Below are positions 37,256 through 46,835 of a stretch of 64,000 nt of DNA, in pieces. The DNA comes from Alkalimarinus coralli (GTDB lineage: Bacteria > Pseudomonadota > Gammaproteobacteria > Pseudomonadales > Oleiphilaceae), in assembly GCF_023650515.1 (NCBI RefSeq), contig NZ_CP096016.1, forward strand, positions 1,388,001-1,452,000, written 5' to 3'. The stretch's first letter is position 1; every line of letters begins with the position of its first letter. The notes below the pieces were generated by a model. The model made no database searches. It was not told the DNA's origin and saw only the letters and a list, made by a program, of their open reading frames with translations. The position numbers and the translations under genes were made by a program.

Positions 37256-37348
37256 GTTTATATCCCGCAGTAATGGCAAAGTGGGTCAGTATTTAGCGCT
37301 TAAACAGGTATCTTATTACAGAATTATTCTGATACCAATTAACTGTTG

Positions 37349-37648
37349 CTAGGGTAATACATGTTTGAATGGTTTAACAGTAACCTTACGGTACACGCCG
37401 GCTTCAACATAGGGGTCATTGTCTGCCCACTCTTGTGCGTCGCTCAATGAGTTGAACTCGGCGATGACCAGACTTCCTGTAAAACCATGCTCACCCGGAT
37501 CGTTGCAATCAATAGCGGGGTGTGGGCCGGCAACTAATAGGCGTCCTAACTCTTTCAGTGACTCTAGCCGCTCTATGTGGGTAGGTCGTGCAAGCTTCCT
37601 TTTATCGAGGCTATTAGGTACGTCTTCACTGATAATTGCGTAAAACAT
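37349..37648 (-). CDS. YciI family protein
   Basis: 99 residues from ATG 37648, supported by AGGA a few bases upstream. [17 protein letters not shown] and [22 protein letters not shown] carry the His/Asp-type conserved positions of the YCII dimeric alpha/beta-barrel. The end [21 protein letters not shown] is characteristic. Enzymatic role unknown. It is divergent from the PHP phosphatase gene, as is common for yciI and yciV relatives in gammaproteobacteria. Confidence 0.88.
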   Translation of the reverse strand: MFYAIISEDVPNSLDKRKLARPTHIERLESLKELGRLLVAGPHPAIDCNDPGEHGFTGSLVIAEFNSLSDAQEWADNDPYVEAGVYRKVTVKPFKHVLP

Positions 37649-37799
37649 GCTATTCCTTTTTTGTGAATATTTCGAGAATATTCCTAGATTATATAAGTAA
37701 GTGGCGATGAATTCATTTGATTGATGAAAATACTGCATAACGCACGGTTGAACTGAATGTGTTATGGTTGTGCTTTATTCTATATTGGGCTTTAAATTG

Positions 37800-38651
37800 A
37801 TGTCTCACCTCTCCTCTCAAATCGACCTTCACTGTCATAGCAGTGCATCTGATGGGCTTTTAACGCCTTCTGCTTTAGTTCAGTTGGCTTATGATAATGG
37901 AGTCAAGCATATGGCGCTGACAGACCATGATACGGTTAGTGGGTTAGATGAGGCCCTTTTATGTGGAGGTGAGCTAGGAGTTAATGTGCTTGCTGGTGTA
38001 GAGTTTTCAGCGCAATGGAAAAATCAAGGGGTTCATATTTTAGGGCTCGATTTTAATCGTCACTCACCAGTGATTCATTCAGCGGTCGAACGCCAGAAAG
38101 AGAGCCGTTTCAGCCGTGCGCAAACGATCGGGGATCGGTTAGCTAAAAAAGGCTTTAGTGGACTTTATGATAAGGCTTTAGAGCTATCTTCCGGTCAAGC
38201 GCCAGGGCGCCCTCATATTGCCTCTGCAATGGTAGAACTTGGCTACGTAAACAGTAGCGCGGTGGCATTTAAAAAGTATCTGGGTGCGGGAAAGGTTGGG
38301 GATGTAAAATCAGTTTGGCCTGAGTTGAATGAGGTTGTTAGTTGGATTATTGATGCCGGGGGAGTCGCAATTATTGCTCATCCACGAAAGTACAATATGA
38401 CGGTTACAAAACTTAGGTCGCTTATTGAGGATTTTGTTGAGTCGGGTGGTGAAGGGCTGGAAGTGGTTACATCGGGCCAGAAACAGGGGGAGATAGGTCT
38501 TCTGGCTGATTTGTGTCGCAAGTATGGGCTGAAAGGGTCTTTGGGGAGTGATTTCCATTCACCCAAGCAGCCATGGGTTCGCATGGGGGCTATACCGCCT
38601 TTGCCTAAAAGTGTTGTACCAGTATGGAAAGATTGGGGGCTGGAACTCTAG
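37800..38651 (+). CDS. PHP-domain phosphoesterase (YciV/RNase AM-like)
   Basis: 283 residues from ATG 37800 (MSHLSSQIDLHCHSSASDG). The PHP metal motifs are DLHCHSSASDG, LTDHDTVSG, GVEFSAQW and HIxxAM-type PGRPHIASAM. Later come IIAHPRKY and SDFHSPKQPW. YciV removes the 3' phosphate from pAp-like bisphosphates and trims RNA 5' ends, and this homologue probably does likewise. It is convergent with the UPF0149 gene, with no clear terminator in the 17-base gap. Confidence 0.9.
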   Translation: MSHLSSQIDLHCHSSASDGLLTPSALVQLAYDNGVKHMALTDHDTVSGLDEALLCGGELGVNVLAGVEFSAQWKNQGVHILGLDFNRHSPVIHSAVERQKESRFSRAQTIGDRLAKKGFSGLYDKALELSSGQAPGRPHIASAMVELGYVNSSAVAFKKYLGAGKVGDVKSVWPELNEVVSWIIDAGGVAIIAHPRKYNMTVTKLRSLIEDFVESGGEGLEVVTSGQKQGEIGLLADLCRKYGLKGSLGSDFHSPKQPWVRMGAIPPLPKSVVPVWKDWGLEL

Positions 38652-38668
38652 TTTTAACCAATGTCTGC

Positions 38669-39238
38669 CTACTTGTTGTCTGAGTGAAAAAATAAAAATA
38701 GGTCTGTCATTAGCTCGGGTAGCTGCTCTTCAAACTGTTCCATAATCTTTTGATTATTATTGATTTCAGAAAAGTCTTCATCGTCAAAAAGTTGAGACAG
38801 GGCCATTATGGGGAGTAAGAGTTCTGCTACTAATTCCTGACTGCGCTCAAACCATGAGGTTTCATGATCAAGAAAGCCTTCTACAAAACCTGCACACCAG
38901 TTGGTTAATGCTTCTTCGTAATACTCTTCATCAGCGTCGTAGATGGGAAGCTCAAGCGTCTTTCCTGCAGAAAGTTCTGCTGATATGTTGTTCCTGAGTT
39001 TTGATATAATGCTCTCTGCTATTTTCAGCTTGTCAGAAGCTAACCCTTTATGGCTGTTAAATACCAGGTCTGTTAACTCTGAGTCATTGATGTTTTTAGG
39101 GCCCACCACATAAGAGCAGACAAGTCCGTGAACGCCAAAAAAGTCGAGTGCATCTTCGGAAAGCTCATCCTCAAATAGAATATCCTCGAGAGTATCGATA
39201 TCGTGATCTGTAATGGAAGATGTCTGTGATGAGCTCAT
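38669..39238 (-). CDS. UPF0149 (YecA/YgfB) family protein
   Basis: 189-residue acidic protein with the family features DALDFFGVHGLVCSYVVGP, LPIYDADEEYYEEALTNWCAGFVEGFLD and an acidic C-terminal helix pair. The function of UPF0149 proteins is not settled. It lies downstream of rne on the same strand, separated by a very stable hairpin. Confidence 0.83.
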   Translation of the reverse strand: MSSSQTSSITDHDIDTLEDILFEDELSEDALDFFGVHGLVCSYVVGPKNINDSELTDLVFNSHKGLASDKLKIAESIISKLRNNISAELSAGKTLELPIYDADEEYYEEALTNWCAGFVEGFLDHETSWFERSQELVAELLLPIMALSQLFDDEDFSEINNNQKIMEQFEEQLPELMTDLFLFFHSDNK

Positions 39239-39284
39239 TTATGCGGATCCTGGTTCTTGGTTTGTGGGGCTATTGGTGAATGAG

Positions 39285-39312
39285 CGCCAGCCAGTCCATA
39301 AACTGGCTGGCG
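39285..39312 (-). terminator. strong hairpin after rne
   Basis: CGCCAGCCAGT and ACTGGCTGGCG form a perfect 11-bp GC-rich stem with a six-base loop, nine bases past the rne stop codon. No U-run follows on the minus strand, so it may protect the 3' end of the message as much as terminate it. Confidence 0.6.
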
Positions 39313-39321
39313 TTCCTTCGA

Positions 39322-42141
39322 TTAGGACTCTACTGATTTTGAATCCGCGCTTTCTGATTTAGTGCTGTCGGTCACTTCAGATTGCTTGGCTTCATTTTCA
39401 GCTGCTTCCTTTTTTCTCTGCTGGCGAGGGTCATTGGCTGCTCGCGCTCTTCTTTGACGACGAGGCCGTGCCGGCTTTGTTTCAGGTGACTCTGAAGGTT
39501 TATTGTCGCTCTTTGCTTCTTCTGTCGAGGCCTTTTGTGTGGTCTCAGTTGCTTTTTCAGCTTTTTCAGCTTTTTCTGAGCTTGCACCACTGCTACCCGC
39601 TGGTGTTGCGGCTAGCGTTTCAGCCTGTTCGGGCTTGGAGGCTTTGTTATCAGACACCTTACTGGCTGGTACTTCATGCTTATCTTGTGCAGGCTCTGCC
39701 TTTTTTATCGGAGCATCAGTTTCATTTTTGACCGATGCTGCAGTAGCTGTACTTGCTTTGCTGGTGTCTTCAGAAACTTTTATTGGTGCGGCATCTGCGT
39801 GCTTAGGCGCTTTAGTTTCCTTTGTTACCGCATCAGCTTTGGCGTCTGAGGTTTTTACTTCGCTATCGGACGAAGTTTGAGGCTTTTCGTTAACTGGAGA
39901 CTTTCGGCTGCTCGAAGAGTCGCGTCTAGGTGCACGCTTTCTTTCTGCACTTTTCTCTCGCGGTGCTACAGCCTCCTGGCTCTGTTTCGTCGCGCCAGCA
40001 GTATTGCTTTCAGTCACTGTCGGCAACTGTTTTGCTGGTGTGTCTTGCGTTTTTGCAGCTGCAGGTGAGCTCGGCGCGCTCTGCTTTTCATTGGTATTGA
40101 CAGGCTGGTTAGCTGGGCTACGCTCACCGGTACTGTTTTTACCGCCTCTAGTGCGTTTGTCTGACTGCCGGTTATCATTGCGGTTGCCTGCATCTCGATT
40201 GCGTGAGGATGCACTGCGGTTGCGTCTAGGGCGACGGTTTTCATCCGTCGAACTGCTTGATGCGCTGCCGCTTTTTTGCTGGCTATCAGTCTCTTGCTGG
40301 TTATTTCTGATTGATTTTGCAGTTGACTCATTTCGAGACCCTTTTTGGCGGCCTCGGTTCGACTGCTTGCTGCCTCGTTCAGGGCGGTTCCGTTGCGTGT
40401 TACGCGATGAAGTTTGGCGAGCTTTGTGTTCTGGCTTAACTTCGACCTTTTTTTCCTCTTCCGCGCTGCCGCCAAATATGGCTGCAACTTTCAACGAAAG
40501 CTTTTTAAGCAGCCCTATCTCTTCTGATGTTGGGGCCGGGGAGCTGGGTTTAAGTGTTTTTACTGCGGCTTCTTCTCTGACTACTTGCTTAACTGGTGCA
40601 GTCGTCGAGGCCTGTTGTTCTGTCACCTCTGATTTAAGCTCGTAGCTTACAGTATCGTCATCAGACTCATCATCTCGCATTCTTAGCACTTCGTAATGCG
40701 GTGTCTCCATTGTCTCAGTCGGTACAATGACGATAGAAACATTCTGATTCTTTTCGATTTCAGCAATCTGAGCTCGTTTTTCGTTTAAAAGGAACGTTGC
40801 TACAGATATCGGTAGCAGGGCCCTAACTTCGCTTGTTTTTTCTTTTGATGACTCTTCATACATTAGACGCATAATTGATAGCGCCATTGAGTCAATGCTT
40901 CTTATCGTGCCCTGGCCGCTACAGCGTGGGCAAACTTCATTTCGTGTTTCTCCCAGTGAGGGTCTTAGCCTTTGGCGAGACATTTCAAGAAGACCGAATC
41001 TGGATATTTTGCCGACTTGAACGCGGGCGCGATCCAACTCGAGAGCCTGTCTCATTCTGGTTTCTACTTCGCGCTGGTTTCTAGCTGGTGTCATATCGAT
41101 AAAGTCGATTACAATCAGCCCACCCATGTCACGAAGGCGAAGCTGCCTGGCAATTTCATCTGCTGCTTCAAGGTTTGTGTTTAAAGCGGTTTCTTCGATA
41201 TCGCTCCCTTTTGTCGCTCGGGCAGAGTTAATATCGATAGAGACCAGTGCCTCTGTTGGGTCGATGACGATTGAACCGCCAGAAGGAAGTTTAACTTCTC
41301 GCTGGAATGCTGTTTCGATCTGTGCTTCGATCTGATATCGGCTAAATAAGGGAATATCATCCTCATATAGCTTAATCTTATTCTCATAAGCAGGCATTAC
41401 GGATTGCACAAAGTTAACGACATCTTCATAAACTTCTGGAGAGTCGACAAGTACTTCGCCTATATCCTGACGTAGGTAGTCTCTAATGGCCCGGATAATT
41501 ACATTGCTTTCCTGATAAATGAGGAAAGGGGCTTTGCGGCTGTCTGCAGCGTGAGTGATTGACTCCCAGAACTGATGTAAGTAATCGAGGTCCCATTGAA
41601 GCTCTTCGGTATTTCTACCAACTCCAGCAGTCCGAACAATTGCTCCCATTTGCTTGGGTATTTCAAGGCCCGAAATGGCGTCTCTTAGCTGGTTTCTATC
41701 TTCACCTTCTATACGTCTGGATATTCCGCCAGCTCGCGGATTGTTCGGCATGAGTACCAAATAGCGACCAGCAAGGCTGACAAATGTAGTTAGTGCGGCG
41801 CCTTTATTGCCTCGCTCTTCTTTGTCTACTTGTACGATTATTTCCTGGCCTTCTGAAATAACATCTTTGATGTTAATTCTGCCTTCTCCCCTGGATGCGG
41901 TACGCTTGAAATACTCTTTAGATATCTCTTTTAGAGGGAGAAAACCGTGTCTTTCGGCTCCGAAGTCAACAAAAGCTGCCTCCAGGCTGGGCTCTACCCG
42001 AGTTATTCTGCCCTTATAGACGTTTGCTTTTTTTTGCTCGCGGGTACTCGACTCTATATCAAGGTCGTATAGTTTTTGACCATCTACAAGCGCAACGCGT
42101 AACTCTTCTGCCTGAGTTGCGTTAATTAGCATTCTCTTCAT
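39322..42141 (-). CDS. rne: ribonuclease E
   Basis: Essential endoribonuclease and scaffold of the degradosome, 939 residues. The catalytic half (1-510) has the S1 domain ([21 protein letters not shown]), the DNase-I-like site with [24 protein letters not shown] and [11 protein letters not shown] (the two metal-binding Asp residues), and the zinc link CPRCSGQG. The C-terminal half is a low-complexity Ser/Lys/Ala/Glu-rich scaffold with Arg-rich patches, ending in [16 protein letters not shown]. The 972-base gap upstream suggests a long leader, as used elsewhere for autoregulation. Confidence 0.97.
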   Translation of the reverse strand: MKRMLINATQAEELRVALVDGQKLYDLDIESSTREQKKANVYKGRITRVEPSLEAAFVDFGAERHGFLPLKEISKEYFKRTASRGEGRINIKDVISEGQEIIVQVDKEERGNKGAALTTFVSLAGRYLVLMPNNPRAGGISRRIEGEDRNQLRDAISGLEIPKQMGAIVRTAGVGRNTEELQWDLDYLHQFWESITHAADSRKAPFLIYQESNVIIRAIRDYLRQDIGEVLVDSPEVYEDVVNFVQSVMPAYENKIKLYEDDIPLFSRYQIEAQIETAFQREVKLPSGGSIVIDPTEALVSIDINSARATKGSDIEETALNTNLEAADEIARQLRLRDMGGLIVIDFIDMTPARNQREVETRMRQALELDRARVQVGKISRFGLLEMSRQRLRPSLGETRNEVCPRCSGQGTIRSIDSMALSIMRLMYEESSKEKTSEVRALLPISVATFLLNEKRAQIAEIEKNQNVSIVIVPTETMETPHYEVLRMRDDESDDDTVSYELKSEVTEQQASTTAPVKQVVREEAAVKTLKPSSPAPTSEEIGLLKKLSLKVAAIFGGSAEEEKKVEVKPEHKARQTSSRNTQRNRPERGSKQSNRGRQKGSRNESTAKSIRNNQQETDSQQKSGSASSSSTDENRRPRRNRSASSRNRDAGNRNDNRQSDKRTRGGKNSTGERSPANQPVNTNEKQSAPSSPAAAKTQDTPAKQLPTVTESNTAGATKQSQEAVAPREKSAERKRAPRRDSSSSRKSPVNEKPQTSSDSEVKTSDAKADAVTKETKAPKHADAAPIKVSEDTSKASTATAASVKNETDAPIKKAEPAQDKHEVPASKVSDNKASKPEQAETLAATPAGSSGASSEKAEKAEKATETTQKASTEEAKSDNKPSESPETKPARPRRQRRARAANDPRQQRKKEAAENEAKQSEVTDSTKSESADSKSVES

Positions 42142-43113
42142 GTAAGGATTTTTTTCCAGTTAGCACTGAAAGGAGTATGTGGGGGAGTGTGGCTTTCGAA
42201 TGATGATTGATAATTATATAACTATCGGGAAAAACACACGAATACTGTGTTTTTCAAAAAAACCAAACAGCATGGTATATAACCAGCGCTTTGGTGAGTT
42301 GATGATGAAATCACAACTTCTTGACTGATTCTAAATCAGCTCTGGGTCAGTGAATAAAACATTGATGGTTCTGCTAAACTGGCTCGCCCTACAGGGGTTG
42401 CAAAACACTTGTAGAATCCCCGTGGTTTGCGAGCATGCTAACATAGCAAAGCTTTGCTAGCCTTTAACTAAACCGTTTGTTAATTCCTGACTCAATCATC
42501 TAATTACTTGTTACATGTGCGGTAAGCTTGGTCTTACATCCCTTCTGTTTGACTGAAAAGTTAAACGATCATGGGCTGCCGACTGACTACACTACAAATT
42601 CGAAAACTGTTCTCTATCCCGCAATCTACTTCAGAGCGGTTAAAATAAAGTCTTTTTATGCTCAATTTTGAGCTACTTAAAGACGTCCGGTGTTGCTGAT
42701 CAGCGAATAAACCATCGGCTCAACCCTATAGGTATGCACCAATTCATAGCGTTGGGTGATGTGTCGCTGAACTTCCTGTAATCAGGGTGTCTATATATCG
42801 CTGACTGGGTACAAGTTGGCTATACAATAAAGCCAAGTACTTTTGCCTGCTCTATTCCTAAATAAATTATAGAAGGTTTATAAGCTTAAGCCTTCTGGAA
42901 ATATCATCTACTTAGTACTTTTAAGTGATATTTCATGGCTCTTTCGAAATGACCACATGTATTTCGTCTGAAATTATCGACGTAATCTGTTAGAATGGGC
43001 CTTTTTTTGAGCACTTACAGAATATAACAGCATTTCTATACCGCATCAAACCTACTGACAATATTCAGGTGGAATTGAGTAAAGTAACTGGGTAATAGGT
43101 TCTGTGATGTATA
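42142..43113. promoter_or_regulatory. long divergent intergenic region: rne leader and rluC promoter
   Basis: 972 bases with no credible coding sequence between rne (minus) and rluC (plus). On the rne side, GCTCGC (42382-42387) and GCGAGC (42429-42434) close a stem containing an inner CTACA/TGTAG pairing, a structured element about 240-290 nt upstream of rne. RNase E autoregulates through hairpins in its 5' leader in Escherichia coli, so this could serve the same purpose. On the rluC side, TAGAAT at 42991-42996 is a possible -10. The arrangement of rne and rluC back to back is conserved in gammaproteobacteria. Confidence 0.55.
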
Positions 43114-43158
43114 GTGAGCGTTCATTCACCTAGCCCAATTATTAGTTTAAGTCCACAT

Positions 43159-44151
43159 ATGTCAAATGAAATGAATACTTCTGCTATCGACGGTTCCGAA
43201 AATGGTTCCGGAGGGACAAAAGTAAGGTTTGTAACCGTAACTGAGAGTAGTGAAGCGCAACGAATTGACAACTTTTTATTGTCAAACCTGAAAGGGGTTC
43301 CAAAAAGTAAGATCTATAGAATCATCAGGAAAGGTGAGGTCAGGGTTAATAAAGGTCGTGTAAAGCCTGAATACAAGCTGAGTATTGGTGACGTAGTCAG
43401 GGTTCCGCCAGTCTCTGTTCGAGAAGCGCGAGATTCAGTTAAGCCGGGTAATAACGTCGTTAAGTTGCTGCAAAACTCCATTATATTCGAGAATCAGGAG
43501 TTACTGGTTATCAATAAGCCTTCTGGGATGGCTGTTCACGGGGGGAGCGGGATAAATCTTGGGGTGATTGAAGCTTTTCGGGCAATGAGACCAGATCATG
43601 ACTTTCTTGAGTTGGTTCATCGCTTGGATAGGGATACATCCGGCTGCTTATTGATTGCGAAAAAAAGGACTATGCTTAGGTATCTTCATCAATGCCTAAG
43701 AGAAGATGGCATGAAAAAGATTTATCACACCGTTGTGGTTGGGAAGTGGCCAAACCATGTTCGGGAGGTAAACGCTCCTTTACTTAAGAATGAACTCAAG
43801 TCTGGTGAAAGGGTTGTGACGGTGACTAAAGAGGGTAAGCCTTCTCTAACTAAGTTCAGATTAATTGAACGTTTTAAAGGTTTTACCTTGGTTGAGGCTA
43901 GCCCCATTACTGGCCGTACTCATCAGATTCGCGTTCACGCAGCGTTTGCGGGGTATCCGATATTGGGCGACGAGAAATACGGAGTGGATGAAGTAAATAA
44001 AGGAATGAAACGCTTAGGCGCAAAACGATTGATGCTTCATGCCGCTGAGTTAGCCGTTAAACTCCCTTCAGATCGTAAAGTGACCGTTTTTAAAGCACCT
44101 TATGAGCAAACCTTTCATAATGTCGTAGGGGCTTTGCGGGAGGAAGGTTAA
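43159..44151 (+). CDS. rluC: 23S rRNA pseudouridine synthase RluC
   Basis: Isomerises uridines 955, 2504 and 2580 (E. coli numbering) of 23S rRNA. 330 residues from ATG 43159; GTG 43114 or ATG 43171 are alternatives. The S4 RNA-binding domain (IDNFLLSNLKGVPKSKIYRIIRKGEVRVNKGRV) comes first. The catalytic core has LVHRLDRDTSGCLL with the nucleophilic Asp, and GRTHQIRVHAAFAGYPILGD is typical of RluA-type enzymes. Its stop codon overlaps the next start (TAATG), so the HAD gene is probably coexpressed. Confidence 0.94.
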   Translation: MSNEMNTSAIDGSENGSGGTKVRFVTVTESSEAQRIDNFLLSNLKGVPKSKIYRIIRKGEVRVNKGRVKPEYKLSIGDVVRVPPVSVREARDSVKPGNNVVKLLQNSIIFENQELLVINKPSGMAVHGGSGINLGVIEAFRAMRPDHDFLELVHRLDRDTSGCLLIAKKRTMLRYLHQCLREDGMKKIYHTVVVGKWPNHVREVNAPLLKNELKSGERVVTVTKEGKPSLTKFRLIERFKGFTLVEASPITGRTHQIRVHAAFAGYPILGDEKYGVDEVNKGMKRLGAKRLMLHAAELAVKLPSDRKVTVFKAPYEQTFHNVVGALREEG

Positions 44152-44795
44152 TGAGGTACAAGGCTATTGCTTTTGACTGGGATGGCACGCTGGTTGATTC
44201 GATTGATCACATAGTCGGTAGCATGAAAGGTGCTGCAGAAAGAATGTCTCTGGCAGCGCGAGCAAATCAAGATATCAGAAATATTATCGGTCTGGGGATG
44301 AAGGAGGCCATAAGGACGCTGTACTCAGATATGTCTGATAGCGATATTGATCTGTTTAGGCAGCACTATAGTGATGTGTTTTTCTCCACTGAAGTTGGGA
44401 GGAAAGATCTTTTCCCGAATGCTGATGAACTTTTAGGGGAGCTGAATACGCGAGGATTGAGGCTTGCTGTTGCGACAGGTAAGAGTAGGAGGGGGTTAGA
44501 TATAGCTCTGAAAACAACAGGGCTAAAAAAACACTTCTCGGTTGAGCGGTGTGCTGACGAGTCCAGATCAAAACCGCACCCTCTGATGCTTAATCAGATT
44601 ATGGCTACGCTTGATATTCAACCTGAAGACATGTTGATGGTCGGTGATACCGATTATGATATGGATATGGCCCAAAGGGCGGGAGTAGATCGCTTGGGTG
44701 TATCTTTCGGTGCCCAGCCTGTTGAAAGGTTAGAATGTTACCGACCGGTTGGGATCATTGATGACCTCGGCGACTTAATGCACTATATAGCATAG
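44151..44795 (+). CDS. HAD-superfamily phosphatase (phosphoglycolate phosphatase-like)
   Basis: 214 residues with the HAD motifs in order: FDWDGTLVDS (motif I, Asp nucleophile), VATGK (motif II), SKPHP (motif III Lys) and VGDTDYDMDMA (motif IV). The helical cap is of the PGPase/beta-phosphoglucomutase type. The substrate is unknown, but rluC-coupled HAD genes are common in gammaproteobacteria. A degenerate tandem repeat begins at its stop codon, and sppA follows. Confidence 0.9.
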   Translation: MRYKAIAFDWDGTLVDSIDHIVGSMKGAAERMSLAARANQDIRNIIGLGMKEAIRTLYSDMSDSDIDLFRQHYSDVFFSTEVGRKDLFPNADELLGELNTRGLRLAVATGKSRRGLDIALKTTGLKKHFSVERCADESRSKPHPLMLNQIMATLDIQPEDMLMVGDTDYDMDMAQRAGVDRLGVSFGAQPVERLECYRPVGIIDDLGDLMHYIA

Positions 44796-44850
44796 TGATT
44801 TGAATTAAGTAGCATGGTGGTTTGAATATAATGTGGTGGCTTGATTTAAG
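44791..44850 (+). repeat. degenerate tandem repeat after the HAD gene
   Basis: Three related units of about 17-22 bases begin CATAGTGATTTGAATTAAG (44791), CATGGTGGTTTGAATATAA (44813) and TGGTGGCTTGATTTAAG (44834). The first overlaps the HAD stop codon. This is similar in placement to the repeats after rraA and sppA. Confidence 0.55.
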
Positions 44851-44915
44851 CGCCAAAAATTGAATTCTAAGCTGGTTTTATATAAGTTTGTACCTATTAA
44901 ATAATTCTTAGGCTA

Positions 44916-45893
44916 ATGCGGATGTTAGGGGAAGACCAATTGAGCGACACTCGACCTGAAAGTAGTAAGGAATGGAAAATTATCGAAAAAACGATGCTTC
45001 AGCTAAGTGCGGAGCAACGCCGCTCCAGGCGCTGGGGGGTGTTCTTCAAACTATTAACGTTTACCTATCTTTTTGCTTTGCTTTACCTCTTTAACGTAAG
45101 TGGTGATGGTGCTTCTGTTACTAAAGGTGGAGCGCATACCGCATTGATTGATGTAAATGGTGTTATCGCCGCAAATGAAGATGCCGCAGCTGATGTTGTG
45201 GTTCAGGGGCTTCGTGGTGCATTTGAGGACAAAAATACCAAAGGTATTATTCTTCGAATTAATAGTCCTGGCGGTAGTCCAGTGCAATCTGGTTATATCT
45301 ATGATGAGATAAAAAGGTTAAAAGCACTTAATTCTGACGTTATGGTTTATGCCGTTATTGGCGATATAGGGGCGTCGGGTGCTTATTACATTGCTGCTGC
45401 GGCTGATCATATATACGCAGATAAAGCCAGTTTGGTAGGGTCAATTGGAGTGACCGCTGCAGGGTTTGGCTTTGTTGAAACGCTCGATAAGCTCGGTATA
45501 GAGCGACGTAACTATACCTCGGGAGCGCATAAAGGTTTCCTTGACCCATTCTCGCCAGAAAAGGAAGAGGAGGTTGAGTTTTGGGGGAAGGTTCTCAAGA
45601 CTACGCACAATCAGTTTATTGGCAAGGTCAAAGAGGGGCGGGGAGAACGACTGAAGGATAATCCCGATCTATTTACAGGTTTGGTATGGAGCGGGGAGCA
45701 GGCGCTAGAGCTTGGACTGATCGATGGGCTGGGAAGTCCTGGCTATGTTGCCCGTGAAGTAATAGGGGTGGAAAATATTGTCGACTTTACTCCGAAGCCA
45801 GACCCTTTTGAGAAGTTTACTCAAAGGCTGGGTACCTCAATTGGGAGTGCTATTTCTAATAGTGTAGTTAATGGAGTTATGAAGCTACAATGA
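44916..45893 (+). CDS. sppA: signal peptide peptidase SppA-type serine protease (S49)
   Basis: 325 residues, the short single-domain SppA. An N-terminal cytoplasmic stretch precedes one transmembrane helix (FKLLTFTYLFALLYLF), so the catalytic domain faces the periplasm. IRINSPGGSP-type oxyanion sequence (LRINSPGGSPVQSG) is followed by GDIGASGAYYIAAAAD with the catalytic Ser and KASLVGSIGV with the general-base Lys. It clears cleaved signal peptides. It ends directly at a 14-bp minisatellite. Confidence 0.93.
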   Translation: MRMLGEDQLSDTRPESSKEWKIIEKTMLQLSAEQRRSRRWGVFFKLLTFTYLFALLYLFNVSGDGASVTKGGAHTALIDVNGVIAANEDAAADVVVQGLRGAFEDKNTKGIILRINSPGGSPVQSGYIYDEIKRLKALNSDVMVYAVIGDIGASGAYYIAAAADHIYADKASLVGSIGVTAAGFGFVETLDKLGIERRNYTSGAHKGFLDPFSPEKEEEVEFWGKVLKTTHNQFIGKVKEGRGERLKDNPDLFTGLVWSGEQALELGLIDGLGSPGYVAREVIGVENIVDFTPKPDPFEKFTQRLGTSIGSAISNSVVNGVMKLQ

Positions 45894-45895
45894 GA

Positions 45896-46021
45896 CAGTA
45901 GCACTAAGGCAGTAGCACTAAGGCAGTAGCACTAAGGCAGTAGCACTAAGGCAGTAGCACTAAGGCAGTAGCACTAAGGCAGTAGCACTAAGGCAGTAGT
46001 ACTAAGGAAGTAGCACTAAGA
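45896..46021 (+). repeat. 14-bp minisatellite, nine copies
   Basis: The unit CAGTAGCACTAAGG is repeated nine times head to tail, beginning three bases after the sppA stop codon. Copies 1-7 are identical, copy 8 has one change and copy 9 two. The unit carries TAG and TAA stops. Such perfect arrays usually vary in copy number between strains. Confidence 0.97.
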
Positions 46022-46130
46022 CTGTGCTCACAATAAAACGCTTCGATCTATAATACGGTGTTTTAAGATTTTGGTTAATTGGTGCAGTCGGCAAACGCCG
46101 ACTGTACTTGGTGGCTTGTCGCGCAAAATA

Positions 46131-46721
46131 TTAGCTCAATGGGTTGACTGACTCATTTCTCAGTAGGGTGAGCAGGCGAATCAAGGGGAGCCCTATTAGT
46201 GCGTTAAAATCATCCCCCGATAATTTATCAAATAAGCATATCCCCATTCCTTCAACTTTAAAGCTGCCAGCACAGTCGTATGGTTTCTCTATGTTTAAGT
46301 AATTTTCTATCTCTCGTGTTGTCAGCGTCCTGAAGTGGACGCGGAATGGTTCTAGAACAAACTGATGGTTGTTCGTTTTACTGTTCAGCAAAGCTAAACC
46401 GGTAAGAAATGTCACATGTTTGCCGCTGCAGGCGTTCAGCTGTTTGACGGCGTTTTCATGGCCGTTCGGTTTGGTGAGTACGGTTCCATCATCTAGTGTG
46501 GCAATTTGGTCAGACGAAATAATAAGGTGATTTGGGTATTTGTGCCTGATTGCCAGTGCTTTGGCTTTGGTAACCCTTTCCACCATGTCTTTTGGCTGTT
46601 CGCCTTCCAGAGCACTTTCATCAATGTTGGGGGCCGCTGTTGAAAAAGGAAGGCATAGCTTTTCCAGGATTTGCTTTCTATACGGAGATGTAGAGGCTAA
46701 AACGAGAGGTAACGTGCTCAT
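46131..46721 (-). CDS. Maf-like nucleotide pyrophosphatase (YceF type)
   Basis: 196 residues. LASTSPYRKQILEKL is the Maf N-terminal signature, with DESALEGEQP, then ISSDQIATLDDGTVLTKP containing the catalytic Asp of the family. YDCAGSFKVEGMGICLFDKLSGDDFNALIGLPL matches the YceF (m7GTP pyrophosphatase) subgroup rather than YhdE. It hydrolyses modified nucleoside triphosphates to monophosphates, a house-cleaning role. It is divergent from yceD, as in Escherichia coli. Confidence 0.92.
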   Translation of the reverse strand: MSTLPLVLASTSPYRKQILEKLCLPFSTAAPNIDESALEGEQPKDMVERVTKAKALAIRHKYPNHLIISSDQIATLDDGTVLTKPNGHENAVKQLNACSGKHVTFLTGLALLNSKTNNHQFVLEPFRVHFRTLTTREIENYLNIEKPYDCAGSFKVEGMGICLFDKLSGDDFNALIGLPLIRLLTLLRNESVNPLS

Positions 46722-46835
46722 GTGTGAACCTGTTGGCTGCTTTTAAACAGTATTTGAGTGATATGTTTAGAATATATGCTAATTTCGCCATAATGTTTTG
46801 ACAATACTTAAATTCGCCCCTAAAATTGCGCGCTT

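Noticed and set aside
39285-39312. Attachment site or mobile element end at the GC-rich palindrome after rne
   Set aside because: It is simply a hairpin just past the stop codon, with no integrase, tRNA or partner repeat nearby.
40004-40645. 213-codon frame antisense to the RNase E scaffold region, plus several smaller ones there
   Set aside because: Low-complexity coding sequence of rne produces long open antisense frames; the Leu/Ser/Arg-rich product looks like no real protein.
43114-43158. Extended rluC N-terminus from GTG 43114
   Set aside because: Adds 15 residues unlike other RluC proteins and has no clear ribosome site; kept only as an alternative.
45896-46021. CRISPR array
   Set aside because: The 14-bp units are directly adjacent without spacers and no cas genes are present; it is a minisatellite.
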